64,000 bases of DNA, from assembly GCA_030512295.1 (NCBI GenBank), contig JAULSR010000002.1:1612001-1676000 (forward strand), read 5' to 3'. Below are positions 22,541 to 33,593 of the stretch, piece by piece. A program made the translations under genes and the position numbers. Every line of letters starts with the position of its first letter. Positions within the stretch are counted from its first letter, which is position 1. The notes beneath the pieces were generated by a model that made no database searches, was not told the DNA's origin, and worked only from the letters and a program-made list of their open reading frames with translations. This stretch comes from Bombardia bombarda (Eukaryota; Ascomycota; Sordariomycetes; Sordariales; Lasiosphaeriaceae).

Positions 22541-23453
22541 TAGAAACCTTCCTTCTTCTCTTTATGAGAGAAGACCTTTCTTCTTCCGTCAAGATGTCTC
22601 TTAGGTAATCTCTGGCTCGTAGGTCGGTCGTTGGCGCACGGAGTGCTGCGCCGTGCATTACACCACCCTCGCCGTGCACAGAAAAGAAGCAAACACCTAC
22701 CCGCCTACCTACCCACGCCTGCAGGACTACAGCTTCAGCTCCGGTCTCCTCGCCCTTACCGGCCGGCCTTTCTCTCTTTATCAGGCCATCGGGAGCCCAA
22801 TGGACACCATTCGTTCTCGATCTTGCAATCTCTGCTCCGATCCTCACCCCCGCACGGCAATCCAGCAGCACTCACTGACTGGCTGTCTTTCATGGTACGT
22901 AAAGTGAGAAGATATAGGTGCGTCTTACAAACCTACCTTCCTGCCGTCAATACCGTGTGTTGCCCATGGCCGTGTACTGGGCGGCGCAAACAACGCAATT
23001 TCTGGCACTTTCACCACCTTCGTAACTTGCTAGCCCTAATTCGCCCGCCAAGCTGGGGCTGGGAGACCCTCTGTGCACTATATCTACTATTTGTGTCATC
23101 CCAAGCATGGCCTGGGCCTCTGCTACACTATAACTACCTTGTACCTAGTCATGCTGGGCTGGCTGCCCCTGCACCAGAGCGCCGGCCCCAAACTAGTTCC
23201 CGGACCTCGTGGCCGACTGACAGTTCTTTGGTCTAGATACGCTTCGGCTCTTTCCCCAATCTGCTCGAGAGTAACGCTACCGCCTTGCCCTTCTTCACTC
23301 TTGAGCTTCATGGCTCCATTCCCATGAGAATTCAACAAGTCTCATCATCCGGTCTGAACTATGTTCGCCAGGGCCCCCTGAGGTGACCACACCCTCCACC
23401 GCTGCCACCCAAAAGAAAACGGCCCTTATCTCCGCGTTGCTCGTCTCCTTATC

Positions 23454-25294
23454 ATGGCAATGCTACTGCCTAAGGGATTTGTCGAGAACACGCGTGAGAT
23501 ATACGCCGAAGTGGCAAGCTATCCTGTGGTCCCCCCAGAGAAGATATGGCAGTATTGGAATGGTATTTGGAACAATGGCACCCACCGTACTCTGTCAGCA
23601 CATTTAGGCTAACACGGCTTCACCAGTTTATACCACCACCTTTCGTAGGCTTGTTGACCCTACCGCCTACCGTCTTGAGAACTTTTGGTGGCATGTCTGG
23701 GGCAGTGACAGGCGCCAGCTGAGTGGGCCCGCCCTTGCGAGACTCTTTGAAGAGTTCTCGAGCGGTCCGACATTTGTGCCCCTCAGGGGCCCTTCGAATC
23801 GATATGAAGGTCCACCGGTAGGCCTTTTTTTTACCAATCTTCATTTTCGCGTGCCTGAATGCTGATGAAGTTCAGATACCGAGTCCCAGTCAGCGCGCAC
23901 TTGAGAGACTGAATGCTCAGTATCTCCAGCACGTAGATCAAGGTCAACAACAACAAAGTCAACAACAAAGTAGCAGCCCCAAGTCAAACGTCAAGTCGCC
24001 AACCCCTTCATCCTCGAGACCACCTCCACCGCATCCGATTCTGAAGAAGAGTAGAGGTCCTTCAGCCTCAGGGCCACGCCCCACTGCTCGATTCGTATTG
24101 CCTCCGCCTTCAGACGAAGAAGATGCCAAGGACGGCAGTGAAGCATCACCCAGCAGTACGGTGGTGGCAATGTCAGACATGCAGCCACCGCCACTTCCAC
24201 CTACGACGAAACTCGAGAAGCCCGCGGCTCCCGCGGCACCGCCAACTAGAGTCGAGATGCCGCCGCCACCGGTTCCATTGTCAGTTAAAAGACAGGCCCC
24301 CGCTGCTTCTCTGGCTGCTTCTTCGGCATCATTATCTAAAACGTTAGTAGAACCGCCTTCGGTTCCACTCAAGCCAGGGACTGTCACTGCTTCACCAGTA
24401 GCAGCACCTGGAGCAAAATCACGACCGCCCCCTGCCGTCTCGCCAGGAAAAGGCGAGAAAAACTCTACGCCCATCAAGACGATTGTGGCAAGCACAGCAG
24501 CTTCGAGAAGGAGAGCAGTGCTACCACGGAGGCAGAGTTCCCAGTCCTCTGCGGGTTCCGACGCAAGCTCGCGAGAGACTTCTGCAAGTGCAATAGCCGA
24601 AAGACGTACTGGAAATCACCGAGCAGCTCCAAGGAGCGTAGTCGAACAACCCGGACAAAGCTCTCAAGAAAGTTCGGGATCGTCATCACAAGCAAGTGTC
24701 TTGATGATGATGAGTTCCAAAGCGGCTGGGAAACAACCTGCGAAACCTTCCAGCAAGCGATCTACTCCTCGAGGCAGCCCTGCCCAAACGGATGGCCATC
24801 AGGATTGTCTAGTAGTCGTGCACCACGCACATGGAATCCTCCCACAGAGGAGGTCAACATGGGATGCAAGAGGTTCACAGGCCGCGCAGAAGTTGACTGA
24901 GCATCGAAACGGCGCGCTCACAGGCGCCGTCCCTGTTGCAGGATTTGTGACAGATCTAGCGGGCGCTGGAAGTGTTGCGCCTCGAATGGCCCGTTCAAGG
25001 TCAAATATCAATACAGCAACCCAGCCATTAGTTGGGATAAGCATCGTGGCCACCTCCAACACTACCGCCGAAGGGCAGTTCGATTCCGATCTTTCATCGC
25101 CTGGTTCCAAGATCCACCAAGAGGCCCATGATATTCCCGATAATGTCATGCTGCCTTCCAGACTGTCTTCTTCATCTTTGCTAGAGATGTCATTTACACC
25201 AACACCATCAAACCCAGCGCCCCGAATCCCGTTTGGGCGATCGAGGAGTCAATTAAAAATACTATTGGAGAGGGAGAAAGCCTGGAAGAGTTGA
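23454..25294 (+). CDS. Fungal regulator with an AreA-N-like (DUF1752) domain and no visible GATA zinc finger
   Basis: Probable transcription-related protein of unknown exact role. Three exons, 23454-23562, 23627-23817 and 23876-25294, give 572 residues. The first 100 residues are well ordered: LLPKGFVENTREIYAEV, PPEKIWQYWN, then FRRLVDPTAYRLENFWWHVW, LSGPALARLFEEF and PTFVPLRGPSNRYEGPP. The R-L-E-N-x-x-W-x-x-W core resembles the short domain at the N-terminus of AreA/Gln3 nitrogen regulators, also reported for yeast Mks1. After that the protein is Pro/Ser-rich and low-complexity, with one conserved-looking island (HPILKKSRGPSASGPRPTAR) and a basic tail (RSRSQLKILLEREKAWKS). No Cys-x2-Cys...Cys-x2-Cys finger is present, so direct DNA binding through GATA is unlikely. 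The first ATG in frame was used; a start two codons later is possible. Assignment to an Mks1-like role is speculative. Confidence 0.72.
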
Positions 25295-28272
25295 ATCGAG
25301 TATTTAAATGGCGATTATCAATCAGAGTCGGTGAGAGAAAAGATGCATAATTCAAGCATTTCGTTTTCTCAGGCTCACCCAATCCTATGATGAGCTTGCG
25401 ACACGTTGGGCGGCGTTTGGACAGCTGGCTGGCTATCGACCAAGTCTCGGGGCGAGAGGAAAGGCCAACTAACCGACCCAGTTAGGCCGATACCGCAGGG
25501 CTTTGATCAGATCAGATCTGCGTTGGCCTCCCTGTATTGCTGGGAGTTACAGCAGGAAGTTCGAGGGTGCTCACGTGAGAAAGCTCGGTGCGACGTTGGC
25601 GCATCTATGGATGATAGGTCAGCATTTACAGAGGTTTCTGCACTTGTTCAGCAGAAGAAGAGAGGAGGCGTCGAGTGAAAGAAGCATGTGGTACGGAGTT
25701 TTGTTGTGTGATGACACCTGTGTATTTTTAGGCACGTCGAGGGGACGCTAATTACATAGGATTTGATTGCCTGTGGTATGTTTGACGATTGCAGTCTTAC
25801 AAGGGATATGAGGGCATATGACAAGCAATGCTACTATTTGCTGCCTTGCGTGTCGACGAACGAAACCTCATGTTTTTCAAGCTCCATCATCGGATCTCAA
25901 AGCCGGCATCTACTACCTGGATCTTGCCCTCCGTAATCAATCGACTGGTTCCCTTTGTCATACTTCATCAGTGTCGCTCATGACCCGACCTACCTCTCAC
26001 GCTTCTGAGTCTTGGAGTCATGAATGAAACCATAAACGATCACATCACACATTCACACATCACTGCCCTGGAGTGGGTGGTTACACACTTTTCCGGGTAA
26101 CTCGCTATTTCGGGACACATCCCCACCTCTCGCCACCTCACAAACGCCTCAGCTGGATTGCATGGGATTTTTGGGGGTGTGGCCAACGAAGTGAGGACCG
26201 ACCAGCTCGCCAGCTGGTTGGGAGGCTGGCTGGCTATTATTTGAGGCAAACTCTGTGGCCCAGTCTGGTGGTAATATAACGATGTAGTTTTCTCACCGTA
26301 GTTCCGTAGTTTGCACCACAGCTTCATTTGAGCTTCTCTTCAAGAGGACTAGCCAGCCAACCAACCAACACGAACACCTACCTACTCGGGATTATGTGTC
26401 TTCGGTTCATACCAGCTTAGGTTACTCAATGCCAGAAAGCATCGAATTCTGAAAAGACTGGGACTCCTTACGAAATTGGAACCGATGCAAACATACAATA
26501 TATAACATACGCCTATGTTTCTTGTGTCCCGGTCACATCAACCACCCCCTTGGTCGGTCGGTATGATACCCCAAGATTGCGTCATGTTAGGTTGGATGGG
26601 GTGGATAAAGGATACCTACGTAATAAATTCTTATGCTACCCAGCCTAGCTGGGTAGCTATAGATGCCAAAGTATCTGAGAAAATGTCAATGCATTCCGGC
26701 TGGCCTCGTGGGCACGCGTATTAGACTTAGTAGCGTGGTTTTATATGTGTGTATGCACGTACCTAGGTAGTATTCCTCCTCTGTTCTCCGACCAAGGTCA
26801 AAAGAACCCCCACGTTCGGGGAATCAAGGGTCATCCCCCCTTTTCCCCCCACCCCCTTTTTTTTTTCTCTTTCCCCTCTTTTTCTCCCCCTCCACATAAC
26901 CCCACACGAGATTTTTCTCCAAGAGGATGGGCGGGGAGCGGAAATGGGAGGCAAGGCAAGGCGTGTCATATGTTAGGAAGCCTTAGAGGGGCCAAGAGGA
27001 CTGTCCGCCGCCACGCCGCGCCCCGGTAAGAAGTAGCTATGTAGTCTAGAACTAGTATAAATGGGTATACATATATGCTTAACACATTACCTATTATTTA
27101 CTAGATTATTCTGGAGAATCGCTATCAGTGGATTGCTTTTTGAACTGCTATCCGAGAGTCATGAAACTACCTTGCCTCCCTACCTATTTAGGTAGATTAC
27201 TTCAAGTTGTAAGCAATATTTTAGTTACCCAACGTACCACACACATAGCGACCAACCATGGTGCCGTGCCATCTCATCCCCCTTCTCTTCCCTTTCGTTT
27301 TGTTTCTCAATGTAAACCCATGACCTCCTGCTGTCTGAGGCCTTTCTTTTCTTACTTTCTAACCATGTTTCACTCCTGGACAGCCATTATCCATTCGCCA
27401 GGAAGACAGCTGCTGAGAATAAGCAGTCTGGACTACCCCCCGAGTGTCTCTCACTCCTCACCCCCATCCATCTCTCCTCCACAGACAGCAAGCAGCCTTC
27501 TTCTTCCCTTCTACAGTTACACAGGAGCATGTGATGCCATCCACGACCAACCAATATGCCCCCACCCCCCCTTCCCTTGGTTGGTTAGTTGGTTGCAACG
27601 AAGAAGCAAAGGACGCGGGGGGGGGGCCTTGACTCTTGTTTTATCGTCCATTATCTCCACCTCACACCTACCTAAGGTACTTAGGAGTCAGTCATTCATT
27701 CATTCACTCGGCAGCGGGATCATTTCTAACCGTGTGTACTCGGTTCACAGTAACATCACTGTCTACAAGGTAGGTAGTCAAGACAGACAGTAAACCTCAA
27801 TGGAAGAAATATCGTCCATTCCGCTCCATACTCTGAGCTTTTATATTTCCTCCCTTTACTTAATCAAACAACCTAAAACATTAAGCTACTACCAACCTAC
27901 CAGGTCAAATACATTAACAAGTGACAGACAGGCGCAAACAATACAAGATATAAGCCTCAATCACATCTCTGCATATATGGTATTCGCTGGGTATAGTACT
28001 TTTCTAGATGACAGACGCTAGCCATCCACTCCAGATTGCATGGCAAGAGAGAGAACCCGGTGTAATCCCAAACCGCTCAAAAACTTGACAAACTACCTAC
28101 ATGCATGTACCAAAAAAAGGGGGTGCGGGGTGTGTAAAGTAATAAAGACCATAAATAAAACTGAAATAAGTCGATACGTCATTTTGACGATGTGTGTACG
28201 TGTATGCGTGTGTGTGTGTAATTATTGCAACTTCTTCCTGCTTTTCTGCCCCTCCCAATTGTCATCCCCGTT
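25295..28272. other. 3-kb gene-poor stretch with pyrimidine tracts
   Basis: No supported gene. A strong pyrimidine tract (about 26832-26894) with long C and T runs, a run of ten G at 27617-27626, CT-rich DNA around 27420-27580 and a GT run near 28209-28219 are visible. TACCTA/TAGGTA motifs recur at about 26757, 27178 and 27668. The right end is the 3' flank of the minus-strand unknown gene. Confidence 0.5.
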
Positions 28273-28443
28273 TTAATCATCCAATCCAAACATTTTCCTC
28301 AATGCACCGAACCTCTTCTTCCTCGTAGGAGTACTAGTAGCAGCAGCAGCAGTACCCGCCGCCGTTCCTGTCCCCGCCGCGTTCTTGAGCCCCGTATCCA
28401 GACTCATCACACCTAAAGACAGAGTCCTGTTCTGTAGGAACCC

Positions 28444-28479
<36 letters not shown>

Positions 28480-31400
28480 ATGAGCAGACAAGACATTGCC
28501 CGCGCTAAGTGTCCTGGTCCCAAGATTGCCCGACGTGCTGGGCCGTTTGGGCGCTTCAAACTCCTTCTCATCTCCCAGCCCAGCGGCGGTGCCTGTCCCA
28601 AACAATCTTTCACCTGGCATTGTACCAGTTATACGCGACGACGACAGGACCCTCTTTTGTAACTTGGGGCTGCGCTGAGGCTCGTCGACATCCTCTTCCT
28701 TGGCGTTGGCGGCAGCCCTGATATCACGAAGCTGGTCGGCGCTGCGCTCAAGCTTGGTATCCCGTCGGGCCGCGCTTTCTATGACTTCCGGGCGCGCTAT
28801 TTTGCCGATCGAGGGGTGTTTCTTGCGGCGAAGAACAGACATGAAACTGCTTCGTTTAGAAGCAGTCGAGTTTCGGCGCTCAGTGGCGCCGACAACGCCG
28901 GGGGATGTCCCAAGAGCCGGGGCGGTTTGAGAGCTGACGATCTGCCCACGGCCGGAGCGCGAACGTCGAAGCTCGGTGCTGGCTGCGCCTCTTGGTTGTT
29001 CGGCCAGCGGGCCAGCCTTGGCTTCACCCGGTTGCTTTTCATTCTCACTACTGTCAGGAAGTTCTTCTGACTCCTCCAGCTCTTCTGGCAGAGCTGTGCT
29101 TGCCACCGAGTTTTGGTTCCTTATGTGTCCTGGAAGCGTCGATGTTTTAGAAACTGCCATCGGCATCGGCATCGGCATCGGTGCCACAATCTCATCGTCA
29201 CTCGAGTCCTCAAATCGGCTGCGGAACCCACTCAGACCTGGAGCGCCGTCCTCGTCACTGGAGTCGGCAAACCGACTGGATAATCGGGACCCCGACGACT
29301 TGTGTTTCACACCCCACTTACCGCCGCTCTTTTTTCCACCAGATGAAAGACCAAAATTGGGCATACGCATCCCTGTGGAGGCTTTCACCTCGCTCGAGGT
29401 ATCACGTAAAGTTCGGCGTATTTGAGGGCTGGCGGTCGTGCTGACTGGCGAAGATTCCATTGGCTGGCGAAATTGAGAACCTGACGGTGATAAGGTCCTC
29501 AAAGAGAATCTCTTATTAGAGGAGACATTAGCCTGCACTGGGGAGGGTGATGTCTGTCTCATTGACTGCCGGAAACTGAAACCCTGCCCACTAGACGCCG
29601 ATCGGAGACGCTTGAAGCTGCTTTCGCTGCTCGTGGAATCACGCCGTTTGATGGGTGGCGGGACATAGCTTGGTTTGCTTGCACCAGCGTCTGTCTGCGG
29701 TGCAGTTTTAGATCCCCCTTGACGACGTCCTGTGTTTTGAACAGGTATAGCTTGAGCAGGAAGGGATGTCGGGCGTTCCGACTCTGTAGCCACTATCCTT
29801 GCAGCGGGCTGCAATGACTCTGAGTTTCTAGCACTTGAGCCTGTTCGCATCGATTTACGCAGACGTGGTGCTTCCCCATTCCTTATCGCTGTTGATTGCT
29901 GTGGTGATTCTGCACGCAGGGTGGTCCGCATTGTATGGGTGTTGTTCTCGTTTTCATTATCGGCCCATTTGGTGCCTGGCTTGATCATGTAGCTTCGTTC
30001 AGGATTTGGTGCCTTTTGTTTTCCTTGTTGGACAATCATCTGCTGCGCTAGGTGAACTGCCAAAGCCTTTCGTTCCGAGTTTCTGCGCTCTATCGACTTC
30101 TTTTTTCTCGGCTTTTCAGGAGACTTCTCTTCTTCTCGGTCTGCCTCTATGCCCGCATCTTCCATCGCTTCCCTCTCAAGCTGGGCCCGCTTATCTGCCG
30201 TGAGACTTTTCCAAAAGGTCTTGGCCTTTTCCCAGTCATCTTGAGGAGCCCCCGCAGGCTGTGTATCTATAACTGTGGTAGCCACAGAAAATTCGGGCTC
30301 CAATTTGGGAACTGTTTCCATAACTGGTAACCTCTTGGCGGATATTTCCCGAGAATGAAGTTCCGGCCGAGGAACGGGGCTGATTGGGCTTTCTACCACA
30401 GCATCAAGGGACATAAAACCATCGCCTTCCACCTCAGAAAGATCTTCGTATGCGTCGCTGTAAATGCTGCTTTCGGAGTCACTTGGAGGTTGCTCTGTGG
30501 CAGGCTGTGTAACTTGGGGGGTGGCAGGTGTTTGGGGTGTCTGAGGTGCTGCCTCAAGTTTAGGACCCTGAGAGATAGGTTCAAGTACAGCCTGCCTTTT
30601 GATATCGTCTTCAATCTCAGCTGTGGTTGGTGTAGCGCTCGGCGTGGACAATTCCGAGTCGTCATCTGGAAATCCGCCAGGAATCTCGATGAAATATTTG
30701 CTTCTGTCGGTAATGGCGGGACTGGGTTGGGATATTGAAATAGTGGGAATAGCCATCTGGGATGAGTTGCTCTCGTCTTCAGTAGCTTTAGTTGATCCTT
30801 CGCCCTCGATCTTGGCAGGCGGGTTGATTGCAGGAGCATCATAGGAAACAGCAGCGTCAGCAGCATTATGTAGTGGTTCTGCTGGGGCAGTAGTAGTTTC
30901 GTGAGACACTTGCGATTCCTCAAACTCTGGACTGGTTGAACTGTCGCTGACATAGCCACTTCCTTCAACGGATGTCACAACAGGGGGCAATGGCTCTCTA
31001 AACCTCGAGATATTTGCCGCATTTATGTACCTTTCCTCTTGCTCCTTTGCAAGGATTGCGCCTACACCATGGTCGTTGCTCTGACCAAGAGTTTCTAGCC
31101 CAGACTTGGAGTCATTAGCCATTATTGAATTGCTGGGTAACAAAACAGAACTACGAGGCGAAGGTGGGCTGTATGTTGCCTCTGTCATCGGGCGAACAAG
31201 CGGTCGCTCTCCCTCAACTGGGCTCACTTCTCTGGGTTTTCTGTCCCTCACACTGCCAAAGCTAGGCAAAGCAGGACGTGGTTTCATGACCTCATCGTCG
31301 TCTAGTGATGCCAGATCCTTCTTAGTGCGTCCGATATTGCTATACCAGGGACGACGACCAGCGGTATTTTGGGGGCTTGATGGCACTGGCGAAGTAACTC

Positions 31401-33593
31401 TGTCTGTCGAAGCAGACTCTCCTACGACAACAGTGTTCTCGTCGTCAAAGCTAACCCGAACGGACTTTTTGCGTCCTATTGGTGGTTCTTCACGCGGATT
31501 AACGGCCCCGGACGGCTCCGTATTGTCATCAGATGGCGACGCGCCACGAGGCGGGCTGCTGGAGTGTTTCATCGCAGATTTTCGTGGAGAGATTGAACGA
31601 GGAGGGGGTGAGTGCTTGACCATCAAATTGTCCTGGATAGATCCAAAATGAGCCTGTCGGGCCGGGCTGCTCGAATGCGTCCGTTCACGCAAGCCTTGCT
31701 GTGGCGTTTTAGCCCGAGCAGATGCGTTCGTTTGCGCTTGGCTTGCTGAGTTCTGGGCAGGGATTTCGGAAAAGTGTGTCGACGCTTGGGAGATTAACGT
31801 TGGCGATGCGGCGAGAGAAGGGTTGAGGGAGGAATCAGCACTACTGGATTGCGTTGAGCTCAAGTGACGAGATTCTGAGTCTAGTCCCGAGAACAATCTC
31901 TGTCTTGTTGGTACTGTATCCAAAGCCGTAGCAATTACACTCCGAGTGTTCTTTTCGGGCTCCGAATCCTCCAAATCCGGCTCTTCCTTGACCGTGGAAG
32001 GTTGTCTTCGCACTGTCGAGCGTTGATTAAGACTCGTCACTGGAAGTGACGCTACACTTTCTGGAGTAGCTGTTTCAGAAACAAACAGCTGCCGAGCAGA
32101 TTCCAGAGTGCGTTGTTCAAGTCTATCAGTCCCCACGCGTAGAGAAGGGGCCATAACTCTGACTTTCGGTATTTCATGATCTTCTTGCAGCTCGCGTGCC
32201 GAAGGTTGCTTGATAGTAGCTTGTGGCTGGAATTCTGAATCTGTTTTGGTCGTCCGACTCTCATCTCCTTGACCTGACTCTGAGGAAGTATTCTTAGTAC
32301 GACCCATTGTACGTTGAGCAAGATGTGTCCCCGCCCGCTGGGGTGCCTCTTTCTTTTTTCTCGTCTTCGTTGGCTGCTGTGAGGCATCCAACACAGCTTG
32401 CTCAACCGCCAGCAAATCTCCTCGTCGAACCATCCTCCGTGAATTGGGATCATAAACCAAAGTCTGATCGGAGGAGGCCGACACGGAACGCCTTCTTGTA
32501 GAGGCTGACGGCTCCGAGCTATGGCGTCTTGACCCCTGGATTTCTGTAACACGTCGGTCTTCCCCGTGGTGCTGACGACTCGTACGCGCTGGACTCTCGA
32601 CCAAATCGTGGGGCTCAATCGGGGAGGCTGACGGAGAACCAACTCTTGCGCGTGTAGGGTAAGAAAAGTTGATGGAGGAAGCCCGGCTATTTGGCCTGAG
32701 GTCCTCAACTGACTGCTCCTCCTGGGGTGGACTTGATGGCGGACTTGCCATAGCAGGATCCGTCCTCCTAACATTGCCTGGATCGCCCATTTTGGCGGCG
32801 CCAAACCAGGACGGCGCGTCCTCACTTTCGAGCTTCTGTGATGCAAGGTACAGAGGTGTAGTACTCATTCCCAAGCTGTTAGTCGCGCGATGAGGCGGCA
32901 TCTGCCGCGCGTCTGATCCGGACATTTTAACAACTGCCTCTACATTCTTCGGTAGAGCCGGAACGGGAGGCATATCGGCTGGGTTGTTGTAGCTGAGAGA
33001 GTGGCTCTGGTGTTGGGCCGATCCACTGCTGTTGGGACGATGTGGACTGGGGCTTCGGAAGGTCCTCTCGGCCATGGAGCCGCTGCTTCCGCGTCGTTGC
33101 AGGGTCGGCCGTCCATGGGAATCGGACCCGGTAGCTGTCGAGGCTATGGATGCGCTGCGGCGCAGAGTGCGCTTCGTCTGGACATCGGCGACACAGGTCG
33201 GCGTCGCCGGTCGCGCGCGGAGTGCGGCAGCGGCGGCGGCAGCCGACAAGCTGGAATTCGACTCGTGGCGCTTGAAAACAGCGGCAGCAGCAGTGGTGGC
33301 GTTTGGGTTCGCAGTGGCCGACGTGAGTGGCTATATAGATGTGCAGCAATGGTCAGTCAGGTTGCGATTTTACTCGACAAATACGCGACAGCAGATAGGA
33401 AACGCGGCAATCTAAGGCAGGGAGGGAAGCTAAGATTTGCGAAAACCCCAACAGCGCAGACGGCTTTATGGACGGATCCATGCCGCAGCCGTTGCAGCTG
33501 GCTGCATGAAGAGGCGCATCAAAGAAAAGCAGCTGTATCAGAGCCATGATGACATACCGGATTGGGAGCCCGATGCCTTCGGGACCCGAACAT
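28273..33593 (-). CDS. Very large low-complexity fungal protein of unknown function
   Basis: I do not recognise a named family. Exon 1 (33593-33558, 36 nt, MFGSRRHRAPNP) joins at phase 0 to exon 2 (33330-28273), giving 1697 residues. A clean GTATGT donor and TATAG acceptor flank the 227-nt intron, and the in-frame TAG just before exon 2 requires it. The N-terminus reads on as PLTSATANPNATTAAA and KRTLRRSASIAS, a pattern I associate with a conserved filamentous-fungal protein. The body is Ser/Pro/Glu-rich and probably disordered. One likely folded or coiled segment is WEKAKTFWKSLTADKRAQLE, followed by a Lys-rich stretch (SPEKPRKKKSIERRNSERKA). A Met-Pro repeat, a poly-Gln run and a basic C-terminus (TPTRKKRFGALRKMFGLDD) follow. 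Many SxxR/SP sites suggest phosphorylation. A scaffold at the cell cortex or bud neck-like structures is possible but unproven. Confidence 0.75.
28447..28482 (-). repeat. CAG/CTG trinucleotide run encoding poly-Gln
   Basis: About eleven CTG units on the plus strand (one interrupted by TTG) encode a Gln run near the C-terminus of the 1697-residue unknown protein. Near purity suggests it is prone to length change. Confidence 0.9.
29157..29182 (-). repeat. Hexanucleotide repeat encoding Met-Pro units
   Basis: Four perfect GGCATC units encode alternating Pro and Met (PMPMPMPM) in the unknown protein, between acidic Ser-rich segments (SSDDEIVAP on one side). Confidence 0.8.

Larger units (their letters stand above)
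19273..23453. other. 4.2-kb gene-poor stretch with simple and tandem repeats
   Basis: No coding gene could be supported. It contains a GT dinucleotide run near 19839-19853, GGT units near 19926-19943, several GGCT runs (about 20148-20162), and from 22057 to 22540 a cluster of short tandem duplications. Palindromic TACCTAGGTA-type motifs occur near 22355-22370. The right part is probably the long promoter and leader of the AreA-N-like gene at 23454. Confidence 0.5.

Noticed and set aside
22631..23327. Overlapping plus-strand open frames (up to 201 codons) before the AreA-N-like gene
   Set aside because: They look like random translation of CT-rich leader DNA, with no motif and conflicting frames.
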